Origin: Isoetes taiwanensis
Lineage: Eukaryota > Streptophyta > Lycopodiopsida > Isoetales > Isoetaceae
Direction: 5' to 3'
DNA: 64,000 bases
Assembly (NCBI GenBank): GCA_021234155.1
Contig: JAJEKV010000057.1
Span: 6,793,821-6,857,820, forward strand
The notes below the pieces were generated by a model that searched no databases, was not told the DNA's origin, and worked only from the letters and a program-made list of their open reading frames with translations. How positions within the stretch are numbered: position 1 is the stretch's first letter; the number at the start of each line of letters is the position of its first letter. The position numbers and the translations under genes are program-made. Of the stretch, positions 23,215-36,576 are shown piece after piece.

Positions 23215-23620
23215 ATTCTAATGCAAAAATTCTTAGAACCTTCATAGAATCTGAGAGAATCTTACAAAATCTAAAAGAATATAAGCGAACGTAAAGATAT
23301 CTCATAAAATCTACGGGAATATACATAATATCTTGGAGAACCTAAGGGAATTCAAGGAACCTTTGATGAAATCTTGCAAAGTTTCATAATATCACATAAC
23401 AATCTCACGAGGACTTGCACCATAGGAACTCACACCATACCAACATTCTAAATAGGAACATAGTAGCTTTTGAAAAGTCCTTAAAAATAGCAACTTCTAG
23501 CTGGAATCTTAAAGAATCTCTAAAAACTAAGGAAATCTAAGGGAGAATCTTTATAAACTCTTAGAAAACAGAAACATGCACAAACTGGAACATGCACTGT
23601 AGGATCGATTAAAAAACTTG
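23215..23620 (-). mobile_element. Inverted arm of the heat-shock-array repeat family
   Basis: Read on the minus strand this has the CAAG terminus, the CCTACAGTGCATGTTC motif and the degenerate TTCTTAGATTC-like array, all reversed relative to 16151. It forms the right end of the element bounded at 16151. The following stretch 23621-24550 holds no clear gene; a TATCCTATATTATAA motif occurs at both 23627 and 23986. Confidence 0.55.
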
Positions 23621-24554
23621 TATATATATCCTATATTATAATGTTATTGTGTAAGTGTTGGACCCAACCCTAATTTGGGCGGCCCAGATTTGATCAAATC
23701 AATGGAGGAGATGATGCCCTAAATCAGAGGATGAGGATTGATTGGCCTAATTAGACGATCAAGATTCAAGACAAAAAGAGCAGTATCGTTGCCCTAATAA
23801 GGCTTTACGGTAATAGAGCAGAGGACAGGTCTGCGTGGAGCAGAGTAGAGAAGGGTTTGGCACATGACATTTGGCGCGGACCAGAGCGGAGGTGACTCTG
23901 CGTCTTCGAATTCGACCTCACAGCTACAAGGCGATGAGGCTTAGTAAAGATCTATCATGAAGTTAGGGAGATTCAAAGGTACAATATCCTATATTATAAA
24001 ATTATATTGAATGTCTGTTGTGTATGTCGCCCTAAATCTGGTGGTCTAGAATATTTTGCCCTAAAATTTTAACGGCCACGATAGCTCAATGGCAAGATTA
24101 TGAAGCTCAAGACCAAGAAAAAAAAACCCTGCTCTGGCGATGGCGATCTCCTCTTCAGCTTAGTGATAGCAATTTTGCAAGACAAAACGGCTTCAAGGCC
24201 GCTATGGCTATGTCATGCTATAGTAAAGGCGGCTAGAATTACGTGAACTCAAGGTTTAGTTTGTAAAAAAAGAAATAGGTTTTCCTCTAGCATCAGCTAT
24301 CCGTTATTGCTTTTCGGGAGCCATTACTTGGCAAAGAGCCACTTAACCGAGGGCTTCTCGGCGGAGGATGCTTGAATAAAGCAATGTTTTTCTTTCATAA
24401 AATGTTAGCATCGGCAAAAACCTCAGCCATGTCCGGTTATGGCTTTTGCATCTTGACGGGTTTCTAGAAATTGCGGATGTCGCCCGGTGATAGTATGGGC
24501 TTTTAAGCTTGAGAGATCTGGATTTCAAACAATGAAATAGGAGAGTTTCGATGG

Positions 24555-25121
24555 ATGAAAATGGGCCTCTTAGGAAGTTTATTATGCTTGCATAGTTGGG
24601 CTTGCAATAGCTTAGAGGTGGACGGAAAGAACAACACAGAATGTTTAGAGGATGCTATAGCAGAAATCCTAGATCGGGTTGGGCATCTGTAAGACATTCC
24701 ATTCTTCCCCGCAAATCGAGAGAATCGCTACATACCCTTATAGAACCATTTGGTTGGAGCAAAGGACAAGCATCTTCCAAGAAAGGATTTTCTTTTCAGT
24801 TTTGTATCTATTTATTGCACGCTAATTAAATGTGTTTTACACTATTTTTAAAACTAAGATCTTTTAGCATAGTTGAATTTGCATATTGGAGCAAGATGAG
24901 ATGTATTTTGTTCTGGGTTCTGCAGTTCACATTTCCTTTCTAACAGTATATTGTGTCTTTGCATTTTGAAGGTGTGTGTAAAGTTTTCGATCCACCGATT
25001 CACTTTTATGCTTTGTTCTATAACAAGTTCAAGCCCTGTAATCATGTGTTATTCAAATCACACAGTTGATGCAAAGCTTAGGTCTGCAACACGAGCATTT
25101 TTTGAGGATGGATTCTTATAG
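24555..25121 (+). CDS. Possible small secreted-protein gene or fragment
   Basis: The first exon, 24555-24688, starts MKMGLLGSLLCLHSWACNSL, which looks like a signal peptide. Acidic residues and two Cys follow, and it ends at a donor CT|GTAAGA. A segment at 25066-25121 (acceptor CACACAG) joins in phase and ends in TAG after RSATRAFFEDGFL. Other exons may lie between. I do not recognise a family. Confidence 0.3.
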
Positions 25122-25514
25122 ACTCAGAACTCAAAACAATCTCGCTTATAAAAGTTCTCTAATTGTAAGGGCTCTGCATAGTGTGTGTAGAAAGATTACT
25201 GGCATGACATTATATGTCCACATTATCTTCTTTTGCATGCAGCTCTTTGCCGCTTCGTAATCTCTTGCAAAAAGCACTTACTGATGTTGTCTTACATTAT
25301 ATCATAGGCTTGCTCTTCCCTTTGAGCTTCTTTTATACTGTTTGCAGTCCCTTACTGTTTACACATGATGATGTGCACAAGATTTCAAACCTTGACTACC
25401 AAGTTATGAATGGAAATCCTTCCAATTTTTCAATGCCAAATTATGAATGGAAGTATCTGTGATTTTATGATGCGCTTTGATGCTAATTAACACCTTCATG
25501 CTTCCATTTCTTAG

Positions 25515-25760
25515 ATGAGTTTGCTTCATGTTTAAGAGATGCCAATATGGAACAAGAAGTATGTTCCATTTATCCTGGGAAATGAAGTAGTACATACCAA
25601 TACATGAGATGTTGCAAAAAAATTGCTGAAATGATGAGCTTACTTTATATTTAAGAGATGCCAATATGGAACAAGAAGTATGTTCCGTTTATGCTGGGAA
25701 ATGAAGAAGTAAATACCAATAGATGAGAGATGTTGCAAAAAAATTGCTGAAATGAAATGA
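25515..25760. repeat. 122-bp tandem duplication
   Basis: Two copies of a unit containing tttaagagatgccaatatgg and gttgcaaaaaaattgctg start near 25531 and 25652. Elsewhere between 25130 and 26650 I see nothing coding that I can support. Confidence 0.7.
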
Positions 25761-26654
25761 AATATTATTGGAGAGTACTACACTTAGAATACCAGAATAT
25801 ACAACTTTGACTTTTCTATAGTTATTCTCATGCTTTATTGTTGAACAAGCAAATTTTTTTAACCACCTTTGCATGCAAGTAGCAATAAGGCCTCTATGAT
25901 ATTGTACTCATTCTTAGACATTTGCATGCAAGTGCATCAAGTGTGTCAAATATTGTACTTATTCTTAGATTTCAAGTCTTTTGTAGTTATACAACAAAAT
26001 ATATACTTTCACAACCTTTTCTTGAATGCTAATGAGATATTAACTTTTGTCAGAAAACAAACAAACTTATTAATGATGCCAACACAATGACATGAATTTA
26101 TTAATGATGCCCACACAATGACAGAAATTTGAATACTATGGTTTTGAAGGTAGTTTATTGATAGTAATTAATTCATGACACCTAAGTTATTTGGGATCAA
26201 TTGCGAGAATATGAACCAAAGCTATTTTGGAAGTACTTAGAACAATATGAGTTGTTCTGGAGGCACCAAACAACAAATATTGGGTTTGCAACACGGTGAC
26301 GTCAAAGAGGCAGATGAAGAGATTGCAACATACATGGATCCATTTGAGTAAGTTCATTGGCGGTGTTCAGGTTAAAGTTACGCATACATACTCAAAGCTT
26401 ATCATTTATAGGTTCATGACACTAAACCCAAATATTGCCTTTACATTATTTATTCTAATGTGAAGACAAGAGAAAATAATAATGTAAAGGGAAGAGAATT
26501 GTAGGCATGCCAGCATTGAAACTGCATCAAGGTCTCTATGATATAAAATACTATACAAATTTTGAAGCCCAAATTGCATATCATTAATGCCATATGAATC
26601 CATGTTGAACCCAATAACTGCCTCATAGCCCAGCAACGCTGGGCACCATTACTA

Positions 26655-26655
<1 letters not shown>

Positions 26656-26734
<79 letters not shown>
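26656..26734. repeat. (TA)n microsatellite
   Basis: A pure TA run of about 39 repeats. Open frames through it (Tyr-Ile repeats) are artefacts of the repeat. Confidence 0.95.
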
Positions 26735-26736
<2 letters not shown>

Positions 26737-26913
26737 TTCTATATATATAATTATTAAAAAAAAATCCGGCTCCAAAAAGGGTCATTTTGGAATTATGTAT
26801 ATTTATTTCCAGGGAAGAAAGTTAGAGTAAAATGAAGATAATATGTGTTTTTGGAAACTACATTTTTTTTCCCGATTGTTCATTCCGACAGCTCACAGCT
26901 CAGCTCACCGCGT

Positions 26914-27430
26914 ATGGCTGTTGCGTTCTATGCCTCCCCCTCCCATCCTCCTCCCATCCTCCTCCGGCAATCAAAGCGCCCTAATAATTCCGGTGCCTAC
27001 TTGAACGAGGTAATTTTTATGGATTCCTTTAATTTCAAGCTTTAATTTAGAATTCGTCTGATACGCATTAGTCAATCCCTGTTACATATGCATTTCCTGC
27101 CACTTGACGCACTGAAGGCAACTCCGGCAAGATTTCTGTAAAAATCTAGGCAGGAAATGCCTTTGAGCACTCTGATACGGAATTCGCTGAACTAGGTAGA
27201 AGTTCCCTTTGAGCACCGTAATTCTTTGAGCACCGTAATTCTTGCAGCTTCCAGCTTCTCGCTGGACAAGGCCATGGAATTCGCTGGAGCTTTTGCTGCA
27301 AAATAAAAGCAGGAGCTCTTTATTGGCTGAGCACGTCTTTGAAAAGCCAGAGGCTTTGAGGCGAAAGGACCAATTCAGACTCGGCACCCAGCTCTTGGTG
27401 GAAGAAGCGCTGTTCAATATGTGCAGCTGA
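26914..27430 (+). CDS. Two-exon small gene, unidentified
   Basis: Exon 1 (26914-27009) starts MAVAFYASPSHPPPILL and ends GAG|GTAATT. Its N-terminus is Ser/Pro-rich with few acidic residues, like a plastid transit peptide. A second exon at 27248-27430 (acceptor CTTGCAG) joins in phase and reaches a TGA after LLVEEALFNMCS, giving about 93 residues. It may be a truncated gene. No family is recognised and the splice choice is a guess. Confidence 0.3.
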
Positions 27431-29862
27431 TTGAATTGCCAAGTAAAATCTGTATCACTGCGACGAAATCATAGTTCGATTTCAGAGAATGCAAGCTCAG
27501 AGGCAAACCCTGCCATGTGATGCAGCAAGGGAAGAAGTTTGTCTGCCACGCCATTACCTGCAACTGCAAGAACATGCCTAAAAATGGATACCGTGGATAC
27601 AGCGCCTTGTGCTATCATTTGTTCACGTAGTTTAATGTTCCCTCTCTAAGTAAGATACACAGTATTTGGATATTTGCAGATCATTAATTCATATAGTGCA
27701 GTCTACTTTGAATATGAACAGGGGAAAGTTGTCAAGCATAGCAGGGTCTCCTGTAAGGCTGAAGAAACCTTTTATATTTAACCTGCTCATCTCAGAGGAT
27801 AGCATAAAGAAACAGACAGCTGAATATGGAAGAGCAAGCTTTTTCCAGATCAAATCCCGTATTCTCTATGCATTTTTGGAGTTTTCTGGTAGAATAAGAG
27901 TATTTGCAATCGAATTAGAGAAATATTAATTCTGAACAATTTAGATTTGAGAAATCTTGGCCTAGACAAAGTTTCAATTTGATTAATTTCGCCCCTGGGC
28001 ATCTAAATTTGTGGAATCTTAGGCTGAGTCATCCCAGATCCTCAACTATTTAAACCCATCTCAAGGACGATCGAAAAAAACCCATGTCGAGAATATGGCA
28101 AAGGAAAAGGAAAGAAAAATAAGACGACTGGCAGAGGATGAAGTATAAGAAGCTTAGCGGTTAAGAGCCTACAAGTTTGATCACCAAAGGAGCATGCAGA
28201 TGAAGTATCCTTGAAGCAAAGGCTCCAGCTGGACTAAAACGAAATTACCTCTCCGACAAGACTGCAGAAATCAAAAGCACAGTGCACTCTGCATACCTGG
28301 TTCACAGATCAAGCATGAAAATAAGAAAACATGCCAAACAAGAACCATGGTGCCAAGCATGGACTGTAATACAAGGAGGCAGTCTTTCAGGCCGATCAAG
28401 CCAGCCATGTGGGGCTGTTTCAGGCCGACACAGATGTCTAGTTATACAGATATAACAGAAACTGTGCCCACCAAACGAAACGAGGAAGCATAAAAGGGTC
28501 ACCTATATGCATATGATGCCTTCTGCAAACAGCCCACAAAACGTTCCCCACCACTCCTGATCATGAGCTTTCGACACAGTGGCTAAGAAAATAAAAATGT
28601 TGAGTTGACGGCCAATCTAAATCTTGGCCTTATTAGATTATATGGAGCTCCATAACAAAAATCCGAAGAAAAAATGCCGTTGATTATTATCATCTGAAGA
28701 GGAAATTTGGCGCCAGCATAGCCGTATGATCGTCCTGTGGATTGCGTTGCTGCGAAAACCTAGATGAATCTACATGCAGCAGAGTTTTGCCTTGACCGTG
28801 GGTTGCTAAATCTTGTGGCTGATTGTCATATGCCCACAATTTGTACACTCTGCTATATAAATGCATCTTCTATTTGATTTCTACAGAACTAGATAGTTTC
28901 ATAAAATGTTGTGCAATAGATGTCAACAAACACATAGTCAATCTTGATATACATTGCACAGTTATTAAGCTGGTTGTTTATTCTATACATTGCACATTTA
29001 TTAACCTGTTCGTTTATTTCTCACAGCATATACTGGACCCATCTTTGCCAAACTTGTGATAAGCGAGCATTTTTTGTTTTAAATCTCGGCAAAGTAAGAG
29101 CTATGGTTTTCAAATGATTATATTGATGATGTCAACTATGTTCAATTTCTGAAAACAGGGTATCCAAATATAGCCAATTCATAAGATGGTTTATCAAATA
29201 GTATCAATAGACGCTAGAATATTAAATTGTCATTGTTCATGTTGTTTCTATATAAATTCCACAATTACTAAGCTTTACTCTTCACATTATATAGTAAACC
29301 TATAGCTGCCAAAGATTGTAAAGAAGGTGGAGTTATTCTCTCTTTGGCTTCTACCTCTGTCTCGTTTCAAATTTCACCAAGGTCAGAGTTATACTTCTTG
29401 ATTATTCCTTGCCTTATTTATTTCAAAAAATGTATATTAAATAATAAATGTTTCATTATTAAGTTCCTCGTGAGCCAAATCCAAATAAAGCACAGATGAT
29501 AGATTTTTTACAAAACTAGGAATACCGCTAGATAACTAGTTATATCACAGATGCAAATGCTCTAATGTTCTCAATTCTGTAATATACAAAGGAAGTGCAA
29601 TGAAATGTGCTTTGTTGCAAATAATGGACTAGGTCAAGCGTTGCCTTCTCTTCTTTTATGCTTGATCATATAACCAACCTAATTTTGAATCTGTATTCCT
29701 CGGCCATAGTTTAGTCAAGCGTTTGCCATAGCTATTTGCCATAGCTCAGGCAGATTCTATTGCTTAAATTCAAAGCAAATTATACAAATTTTGCGCCTCA
29801 CAAATCAAAGTTTTTTCAGAAAGGTATCCATCCCCAAGAACAGATCGCGTATATCAGGCACA
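27431..29862. other. AT-rich stretch without supportable genes
   Basis: There are only short open frames here. An open segment at 27666-27929 (plus) has exon-like composition but no splice context I trust. The last few hundred bases probably hold the Helitron 5' end and promoter. I could not place a TC-type 5' terminus. Confidence 0.4.
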
Positions 29863-31230
29863 ATGGATCTGTTAAAGGGTGAAGCACAAAATCAAATAGT
29901 GACAAAAAAAAGAGGGCGTCCAAAGTAAGTCCAAATGCCTCATCCTATCTGATTTATAATCATAGTTGTCTATTTACTATGCTATCTTACTTTAGCAATA
30001 CCTTATTCATAGTTGCATGATATCTTTTCTCCTTACTTCTACATCTTATGCATTATGTGGTGTTTTGACTACTATCCATTTCATGGCATTCCACTAAGAC
30101 CCTTTTTTCTTTATTTTCAATAGGTTATGTGGAACTAACTTGAAGGAGCTTCCCGACGATAAACGTCAAGCACAAAATCAAACAGCGACAAAAAAAAGAG
30201 GACGCCCAAGGCAAGTTTGAATGCCACACCTTATTATTTTTATGATGTCGTTACTACTATATTGCAATACATGTGTAGTGTGTATAATGTATCTAGTTCG
30301 TTTGTAGTTTAGAATGTCTAGTGCATGCCATGGGCATGACGTTTGTGTGCAAAGTTCTTTTATGAATATAATAAAACAAAATAATTCTAAATATATATTC
30401 TTTACATGTTATGTACTCATAGAATTAAAAAAATGGACGATTCTAGTGTGCCACATGACCCATATGATAAACAAGAATTAGCAACCACAAAGAAGAAACA
30501 CCGTCCAAGGTGAGTGCAAATACTATACGAGTTTTCATTTATGATATTTATCAATAATATCCTCCTAAGATATTTCATTTTTTCCTTCCTAATTAGTATA
30601 CCGTTTGAAGCACAAAATGAAACAGTGACGAAACAAAGAGGGCGTCCAAAGTAAGTGCAAATACCACATCCTATCTGTTTTATAATCGTAATTGTCTATT
30701 TACTATGATATCTTACTTTAGCAATACCTTACTCATAGTTGGATGATATCTTTTCTCCTTACTTCTACATCTTATGCATTATGTGGTGTTTTGACTACTA
30801 TCCATTTCGTGGCATTCCACTAAGACCGTTTTCCCTTTATTTTCAATAGGTTATATCCAACTAACTTGAAGGAGCTTCCTGACGATAAGTGTCAAGCACA
30901 AAATCAAACAGTGACAAAAAAAAGAGGACGCCCAAGGCAAGTTTAAATGCCGCACCTTATTATTTTTTATAATGTCGTTACTACTATACTGCAATGCATG
31001 CGTAGTGTGTATAATGTATCTAGTTCATTTGTAGTTTAGTATGCCTAGTGCATGCCATGGGCATGACGTTTGTGTGCAAAGTTCTTTTATGAATATAATA
31101 AAATAAAATAATTCTAAATAGCTATTCTTTGCGTGTTATGTGATCACAGAATTAAAGAAATGGACGATTCTAGTGTGTCACATGACGATAAACAGGAATT
31201 AGCAACCACACAGAAGAAACATCGTCCAAG
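29863..31230 (+). repeat. 726-bp tandem duplication of AT-hook exons within the Helitron gene
   Basis: Exons 1-3 and their introns recur as exons 4-6. Ends of exons 1 and 4 are 726 bp apart, starts of exons 2 and 5 also 726 bp, and starts of exons 3 and 6 are 727 bp apart. Introns are almost as similar as exons, so the duplication is fairly recent. Confidence 0.85.
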
Positions 31231-34200
31231 GTGAGTGCAAATACCCCATCTAAGATATTTCATTTTTCCCTTCTTAAATAGTATATCGTTTGATTTGAAC
31301 CACTTGCTTTGAATGTTTGTAACTTATACACACCATTAAACTAAAATATAGATAAGCAATCCATGTACAATGAATTAAATTATACTTCACTCAAACATTT
31401 CTCATCACGTCCTTGATAGGCTATACTAACATCTTAGTTGTAATTATGCTATATCTTTTTGTTTTGCTAGCATATGTAACACATATTTAACACGTGCAAC
31501 GCATATGTAATGTATGCAGTGCTCGCATATGTAATATATGCAACGCTTCTCCTAGAGTTATGATAAAATAAAACAACTCTAACAAGCTATACATTTTTCC
31601 CATTGCCTATTCACAGCATTGAAACATTCGACAATTCTAATATGGAATATGAAGACATACAAAAATCATCAGGCACAAAGAAAAGAGGCCGTCCAAGGTA
31701 AGTGTAAACCATGCATCTATATTGCCAGTCAATTATGCTTACGTACAATAGATTTTCCGCATTCATTTATCACGAATATCATATTTAATCATCTCTTTTT
31801 TCTGTAGTTAGTATCTAATAGAACTATCTAATTTTGGATCCTAGAACTTACTGACATCTTGAAAACGACCCATATATAGCGAATCGATATATAGCGAACC
31901 TTAACATATCTAGCTGACAAACTTTCCGTCCTATTTATAATAGGCTATCTCCAGCTACTTTACAAGGGCTTCCTGATGATGAAATAAAGAAGATCCTTAG
32001 CCGTCGAAAATACCATCGGGACTATGAAGCTCGAAAAAGATCGAAGAAAATTCCTAACTCACCGATAAAACAAATACCAGCATGCCCGATAGATCCAGTC
32101 TCGGTTGGCCCAACAAATGAACAAAAAACCAATATGCGCAGGGCATACAAAAGACGCCGTCAAGATACTACGAGCTATAAAACTCGTAAAGATGTGGAAT
32201 CATGTTCCATGGAGGCCACATCGAGTACGGCCTCCATGGAACAAAATAGTCAAAGCACAATAACCATTAATCTCAATACATCGATCTGCAATAGTGCAGG
32301 TCAGCACTGGCAAAAACAAATAGCTTTGATGCAACAAGACATGAAAGCTGAAGGACATGAACCATTGAAATGGACAAAAAAATGTAACATATGCCACATT
32401 GACTTGCTTGACTCTGAGAACATGTTATTTTGTTGCAACAATGGCCGCCGTCTACTCCCATCCCTTGAACCTCTACCACGAATCCTGGAGGAACTCTACT
32501 CCATCCATAAGTTCTCTGATAATTCGCGCATCATAAATAATTTATTCTGTTTCACTGCCCTCGGTGTGGAAGGTGATTTCATGGACTTGAAAATGCCGTC
32601 ATCTGTTGCAATTATGGGTCGTACGTACCATCGGCTCCTATCTGCAGGCACGCCTACAAGTACTCTTCACTGGTACATATATGACAACTCAATGAGATAC
32701 ACCATTGCTGCTAATATGCAGGTGCCCTCCACATGGATTATGCAAGTCGCTACAGCCTTGAATGCCATCAATCCATATGTTAGAGAATTGAAAGCAGTAA
32801 AAGAACTACACCCTACACCCACGAGACTTATACTCGCGGACCCTTCCACATCAGACGAAATAGCCGCCATTGTCCACGCTAATAATAGCATTACTATAAA
32901 ACCCAGAACTGCAATGATCTGGATGCGGCACGACCACAATCCAGTATTCCTAAGTATCCTTGATCCTACATATGAACCGCTTCAATACCCATTATTCTTC
33001 CCACACGGAACACTAGGATGGCATCCACATAATGACCAAAAGATGTCCCAAATAGATTGGTACCGAACTAGACTACTTCACGAGCCTCGCTTTTCACAAC
33101 TAGGTAGATTATGCGGCGAGTACCTCGTTGACATGTATTCTAGAGTCGAAGAAGAGCGACTCAATTACATCGTAACTGAGGGCTATCGACGAAACCTAGC
33201 ACAACATGAAGATGATTTTATCGATGATGAGAATGACCAATCGCATTACAAAACCCTGCCAGCATCCTTCTTGGGCTCTAGACAATGGTGCGCCGTCCAA
33301 GTGGCAGACGCCCTTGCGCTCGCAAGGGTCAAAGGAAGACCGAGTTTCTTCATAACCATGACAACCAATCCAGCCTGGCCAGAAATAAAACATAAATTAC
33401 ACCCCGGCCAAAACGCATCTGACAACCCTACTATTGTTGTCTGAGCATGTCACGAAAGAGTCCAACATGCAAAAAACATCATCCGAAAGTATCTCGGACC
33501 CATATCTTACATGATGCACGTCATCGAATTCCAAAAACGTGGATTACCCCATGGACACATCGTTGTAAAGACAGAGCATGAAATCCCAATAGACATGATC
33601 GATAATCTAATATCTGCCGAACTACCAACGGATCCCGCACTCAGAGCACTAGTTGAGAAATACATGATCCATAGACACACAAAGCGTTGCCTCAAAGAAA
33701 ACAACAAGTGCTGCTACAACTATCCAAAACCCTTGAACCCAACGACATACGTCGACGAAAAAGGCTATATACAATACAGACGTCGAACCGAAGAAGACGT
33801 AAACGTCGTTCCTCACATCCCATTTCTATTGAGAGAAATGGACTGCCATGTCTATGTCGACATCGCATCCACCGTGCATATATTCGCATACCTTTATGGC
33901 TACATATACAAAGGCTTCGACACCGCTCGTTTTCACATCGATCCTGCAAAGCACACGCCGACCAAAAACATCTCAAAACCAGCTATCACAGGAAGTACTA
34001 GCGACCAGAATCACACAAAAAATGAAATCCAGGATTATATTTCCGCACGATATCTATCATCGATGGAAGCCACATGGAGAATCATGTCCTACCACATGAC
34101 TGAAAAGCACCCCTCCGTAAAATGCCTTCCTTTACACTTAGAAGGGCACAACAGAAGCTGTTTTAGAAACACATCTACAGACACCGGGGTTTCCCTGTTA

Positions 34201-36267
34201 GATAGGTATTTCTTACGCCCGCTTGCCCCCAAATTTGACTCCATTACCTACATCGAGTACAATGAACAATACACCTCCACTACATATAAACCAAGCATTG
34301 TCCTCAAGCCCACAGATCATCTAGAGCAAAAAGTCACAGGCATAACCCAAAACATCATCCACGAAAGAACAAAAGGACAGTTAATCTGTAGAATACGACT
34401 ACTACTTCCAAAGGTTGGAGAGCCTTTCTACCTTAGACTCATCCTACTCCACAAAGCCGCACGATCTTGGAACGAACTCAAAATCCACGACGAGAAACAG
34501 TACGAAACATATCAGGAAACCGCCCAAGCCATGGGACTAATTGCACCAGCAACCGAAGCCATAATAGTAATGCAGGAGGCAATCTCATGCCTACAGACTC
34601 CATCACAACTACGATTCCTATTCGCGTTGTTAATACTAGACTCTGGACCAGCACTCCAACTATGGGAAACATTTCAAGACCACATGATAGCCGACTTCCT
34701 ACAACAGTACCCAGAAAACCCGTCAGCCGCCATCAATGAAAGCCTCCTTGCCATCAACAACATCTTGATCCAGCATGGAACCAACACTGAAGCTTTCGGT
34801 CTTCCCACGCACAACATCCCATGCAGAGAAGTACAAAATGAGCTCAGCAAATTCCCCGACCACGACGAGTACCTTACAAAGAGCTCAACTATGTCAGAGA
34901 CCATGAACCAAAACCAGACCTCTATCTACACATACATATGCAAACTTATCAACAACAAGAACTCCCCAGCCCCAATCTTCGTATACGGAAAAGCTGGAAC
35001 CGGAAAAACATACGTACTCAATGCCATCTGCCTCTACATACGAGGACTCAACCAAATAATCCTACCATGCGCCACTACAGCATTGGCATCGCTGCAATAC
35101 CCCGCCGGAAGAACTGCACACTCTCTCTTTCAAATACCCGTCATCGACAATAATATTGGAATCCATTCATTACTTGACCCACATTCCCCAAGGGCCCTAT
35201 TGATCAACACTGCAACGGCAATCATATGGGACGAGTTCCCCATGGCAAACAAAGCAGTCATAGAGGCAGTCGACGTCCTCTTACAGAAGATAACAGGCAT
35301 AGCCAGTCCATTCGGAGGAAAGCTACTTATAGCAGCCGGTGATTTTAGACAAATTGCCCCCGTCGTCAAACGAGGAGGAAAAACAGCAACAATAAATGCC
35401 TCCATCATCTCTTCCCCCCTGTGGAACCACTTCGAAATCTTACAGCTCAACGAACCAGTAAGAAACGCAGCTGACCCAGACCTCATACGATTCGTCGATG
35501 ACATCGGAGAGGGCCGTCTACTCAATGACATTCCGCTAACACTATTCAAGACAACAACCAAAATAGAGGACGCCATCAGCTTCTTATATAACGCACACAT
35601 ATTACTAGCACCTGCCATATGTGAGAAGAGAGCGTTCTTATCTCCCAAGAACATCCCCGTAGACGACTTCAACATCGAAATCATACGAATGATCTTGGCA
35701 AACCACAGAAGCTACTTTAGCGTCGACAGACTTACAGAAAACGACCAAACCATCGAGGACCATCCAATGGCAACGACGGACTTCCTTAACGGCTACAAGC
35801 ATCCAGCACTTCCACAACACGAACTCCAACTAAAGCCCAACACCATATGCCACATCACAAAAACATTAGACAAAGATAGAGGACTCGTGAAAAATGCAAG
35901 GGTCATAGTATGCTCAATGCACGCCAAATTCGTAACCGTCAAGCTTCTAACAGGTCAACCACAACATGTGGGAAACATACACCCCATATCTCGAGTCGAC
36001 TTCTTCCACCAACCAGACAACTGGCCCTGGACAATCCACAGACGACAGCTACCACTGCGACCCGCATACTCAACGACGTTCCACAGTTGCCTGGGACTCA
36101 CCCTCGACAAAATAGTCCTCGATCTACGAACTGAGGTTTTCACACACGGACAACTATACACAGCACTCACACGCGTCCGAAAAAAAGAGGATGTGCTGAT
36201 CCTTCTTGACGAGTCAAACACCAACAAGACCACAACCAACGTCGTCTACAAAGAACTACTTCCGTGA
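29863..36267 (+). CDS. Helitron Rep-helicase (RepHel) with AT-hook exon array, one in-frame stop
   Basis: This is the rolling-circle transposase of Helitrons. Eight exons join in phase: 29863-29924, 30124-30210, 30423-30509, 30597-30650, 30850-30936, 31150-31230, 31617-31697 and 31944-36267. That is about 1620 residues, a full length. Exons 1-7 each end in RGRPK, RGRPR or KHRPR, the core of an AT-hook DNA-binding motif. Exon 8 has a Cys pair region (CNICHIDL), the Helitron-like N domain, HUH motifs ([20 protein letters not shown]), a two-Tyr stretch (YLYGYIYKG), Walker A GKAGTGKT, Walker B DEFPM and motif [15 protein letters not shown] at 33442 interrupts it, probably CGA to TGA at a CpG. The usual K-S-Q-G helicase motif reads [10 protein letters not shown]. 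Introns 2 and 5 use GC donors. Confidence 0.85.
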
Positions 36268-36283
36268 ACAAGGTACGTACTCC

Positions 36284-36307
36284 AAAAAAAAAAAAAAAAA
36301 AAAAAAA
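36284..36307 (+). repeat. Poly(A) run, 24 bp
   Basis: A pure A tract 17 bp after the Helitron stop codon. It could be an internal insertion scar or slippage, since Helitrons do not end in poly(A). Confidence 0.8.
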
Positions 36308-36322
36308 CACTCCATCCATTTC

Positions 36323-36576
<254 letters not shown>

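Larger units (their letters stand above)
16151..23620. mobile_element. TIR-bounded element carrying gene fragments
   Basis: The left end (16151, CAAGAAATTTAATGCGTCC) and the reverse complement of the right end (23620, CAAGTTTTTTAATCGATCC) match at about 28 of 36 positions. Just inside, both arms carry the same degenerate TTCCCTTAGATTC-type array in opposite orientation. TA runs flank both ends. Gene-like exons lie inside (19345-20192), so it resembles a Pack-MULE-like carrier of host fragments. No transposase is recognisable. Confidence 0.5.

Noticed and set aside
35130-35684. Minus-strand ORF of 184 codons
   Set aside because: It is antisense to the Helitron helicase domain and has no independent support.
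36284-36307. Poly(A) run as a retrogene tail of the Helitron gene
   Set aside because: The gene keeps its introns, so it is not a processed copy.
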